5,532 nucleotides of DNA from Candidatus Daviesbacteria bacterium RIFCSPLOWO2_02_FULL_41_8 (GTDB lineage Bacteria; Patescibacteriota; Microgenomatia; Daviesbacterales; UBA10151): positions 831 to 6,362 of the forward strand of contig MFDZ01000044.1 of NCBI GenBank assembly GCA_001777455.1, read 5' to 3'. The notes beneath the pieces are model-generated. The model was not told the origin of the DNA. It was given only the letters and a program-made list of their open reading frames with translations, and made no database searches. The translations under genes and the position numbers were made by a program. The stretch's first letter is position 1; the number at the start of each line of letters is the position of its first letter. Of this stretch, positions 4,464 through 5,532 are shown in pieces.

Positions 4464-4500
4464 AGATTGCCACGGTCGCCTAGGCGACCTCGCAATGACA
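4464..4500 (+). repeat. AGATT...AATGACA palindromic element, possible bidirectional terminator
   Basis: A perfect 16-bp GC-rich palindrome (4474-4489) is flanked by ATTGC (4466-4470) and GCAAT (4492-4496), giving an extended hairpin. It ends exactly at the base before the carB stop codon. Lying between convergent genes, it could stop transcription from both sides, but no T-run follows, so Rho-independent termination is not shown. Confidence 0.65.
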
Positions 4501-5532
4501 TTAGGAAGAAACATATTCATCCCAGCTTTTAATTTCCAAATCTTCCATCTTTTTGGAAACCAGGCTGGAAACCAGGAGTTCTGCCGCCTGCAGATTAGTT
4601 ATCAAGGGAATTCCTAAATCAATACAGGTCCTTCTGATGATATACCCGTCAGTTTCAACTGATACCGATACCGACTTTGATTCCGAAATATTAATTACCA
4701 AATCAATATCCCCGTTTAGCAGTAGATCCAAAACAGAAGGATGCTTTTTTTCCGGAATCTTGAAAACCCTGATGTTTTTAATATCGTGTCCGCTTAAAAA
4801 TTTATGGGTATGGTGTGTGGCATAGATTTTCAAACCTAAATCAACCAACTTCCTGGCAGAAGACAGCAAATCTAACTTATTCTCCTCTCCCCCGATCGTC
4901 AGCAAAACACTTTTTTTCGGCATCTTAAATCCTACTGCCAATAAAGCTTTCAGATAAGCTTCCCGCAGGCTATCACCAAAACAAGCCACTTCCCCGGTGG
5001 AAGACATCTCCACCCGAAGCCTGGGATCTGCCCCTTTAATCCGGCTGAAGGAAAACTGGGAAGCTTTGACACCGACATAATCTAAATCCAGCGTCTTAAA
5101 ATGCCCCGAAAGCTTCTCTCCCAACATCACTTTGGTGGCCATTTCCACAAAGTTATAACCGGTGACTTTAGACACAAACGGAAAAGAACGGGAGGCGCGC
5201 AAATTTAATTCGATTACCGAGACCTTATTATCTTTTGCTAAAAACTGGATGTTAAACGGACCGTTTATCTTTAATGACTGGAGAATTTTTCTGGTAGCAT
5301 CCTTCACCTGCCTCACGGTTTTTAAGTACAACCGCTGGGGAGGCAAAACTATGGTAGCATCCCCGGAATGAACTCCGGCATTTTCCACATGTTCCGATAT
5401 GGCGTAAATCAGGAGCTCTCCTGCTTGCCCCACCCCATCCACTTCAATCTCTTTAGCCCCCTCCACAAACTTGGAAATTACCACGGGGTGTTCGCTGGAG
5501 ATGTCGGCGGCGCTTTTTAAGTGTTTCTTTAA
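4501..5532 (-). CDS. carB: Carbamoyl-phosphate synthase large subunit, C-terminal third (runs off right edge)
   Basis: The frame stays open from the window edge (codons 5532-5485 read LKKHLKSAADISSEHP) into the GTG at 5484, which is an internal valine (HPVVISKF), not a start. The visible 343 residues cover the end of the second ATP-grasp domain and the regulatory MGS-like domain. Motifs seen are VEGAKEIEVDGV, ISEHVENAGVHSGDATIVLP, NGPFNIQFLAKD and VIELNLRASRSFPFVSKVTG, the last carrying ATP/metal ligands. The MGS part begins LLTIGGEENK, contains GDIDLVINISESK and IIRRTCIDLGIPLITNLQAA, and ends KSWDEYVSS. The enzyme makes carbamoyl phosphate for pyrimidine and arginine synthesis from bicarbonate, two ATP and ammonia supplied by CarA. 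The wording HVENAGVHSGDAT and NLRASRS is closer to the CAD/CPS-I type than to Escherichia coli CarB, which has HIEEAGVHSGDSA and NPRAART. The visible part is intact. Confidence 0.95.
   Translation of the reverse strand, partial: LKKHLKSAADISSEHPVVISKFVEGAKEIEVDGVGQAGELLIYAISEHVENAGVHSGDATIVLPPQRLYLKTVRQVKDATRKILQSLKINGPFNIQFLAKDNKVSVIELNLRASRSFPFVSKVTGYNFVEMATKVMLGEKLSGHFKTLDLDYVGVKASQFSFSRIKGADPRLRVEMSSTGEVACFGDSLREAYLKALLAVGFKMPKKSVLLTIGGEENKLDLLSSARKLVDLGLKIYATHHTHKFLSGHDIKNIRVFKIPEKKHPSVLDLLLNGDIDLVINISESKSVSVSVETDGYIIRRTCIDLGIPLITNLQAAELLVSSLVSKKMEDLEIKSWDEYVSS

Noticed and set aside
5162..5371. Plus-strand open frame inside carB
   Set aside because: It lies antisense to the conserved ATP-grasp region of CarB.
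5482..5484. GTG as the start of a short carB gene
   Set aside because: Upstream codons to the edge continue the conserved CarB sequence in the same frame, so this GTG is an internal valine codon.

Overview
The window most likely comes from a small-genome bacterium of the Candidate Phyla Radiation (Patescibacteria, Microgenomates-like). This is an inference from gene style, not a database result. The indications are an ATP-dependent DNA ligase of the archaeal/eukaryotic type beside bacterial genes, a short membrane-anchored protein with an N-terminus of the KGLAPILIVVL type, a winged-helix/Cas2-fold (PaaX-like) regulator, and short palindromic spacers ending in AATGACA. TGA is used as a stop (1331, 3226), so there is no sign of the TGA=Gly code. 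Base composition is patchy: hand counts gave about 60% G+C at 2401-2460 inside the Fic gene, 28% at 3481-3540 and 18% at 4081-4140.

Left part (1-1217): the first 65 codons of an ATP-dependent DNA ligase run off the left edge on the minus strand. A cluster of hairpins follows (206-291), then a plus-strand soluble GGDEF protein (336-1217) with an intact active-site signature and an intact RxxD inhibitory site.

Middle part (1277-3029, minus strand): a Fic-domain protein with a C-terminal winged helix (1941-3029) lies 33 bp upstream of a BrnT-type toxin (1590-1907), which overlaps a ribbon-helix-helix antitoxin (1331-1612). Two things stand out. The Fic motif has proline where the catalytic histidine belongs. 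A second copy of the last codons of a Fic gene (1277-1313) sits just beyond the antitoxin, so the toxin-antitoxin pair is bracketed by two Fic 3' ends that differ only at synonymous positions.

Right part (3030-5532): a spacer with heptamer repeats and an imperfect inverted repeat leads to a PaaX-like/Cas2-fold protein (3226-3729, minus). This gene is flanked by near-identical 25-bp direct repeats and preceded by a strong promoter that would give a nearly leaderless mRNA. A divergent plus-strand gene (3837-4430) encodes a membrane-anchored extracytoplasmic protein. It converges on the 3' third of carB (4501-5532, minus, running off the right edge). The 70-bp gap between them is almost filled by two palindromic elements of the same family as one near the left end.

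The ligase and carB ends are housekeeping genes. What lies between is accessory: second-messenger signalling, a toxin-antitoxin/Fic block and a repeat-flanked regulator. No RNA gene, CRISPR array or transposase was seen, and no stretch over 300 bases lacks a gene.
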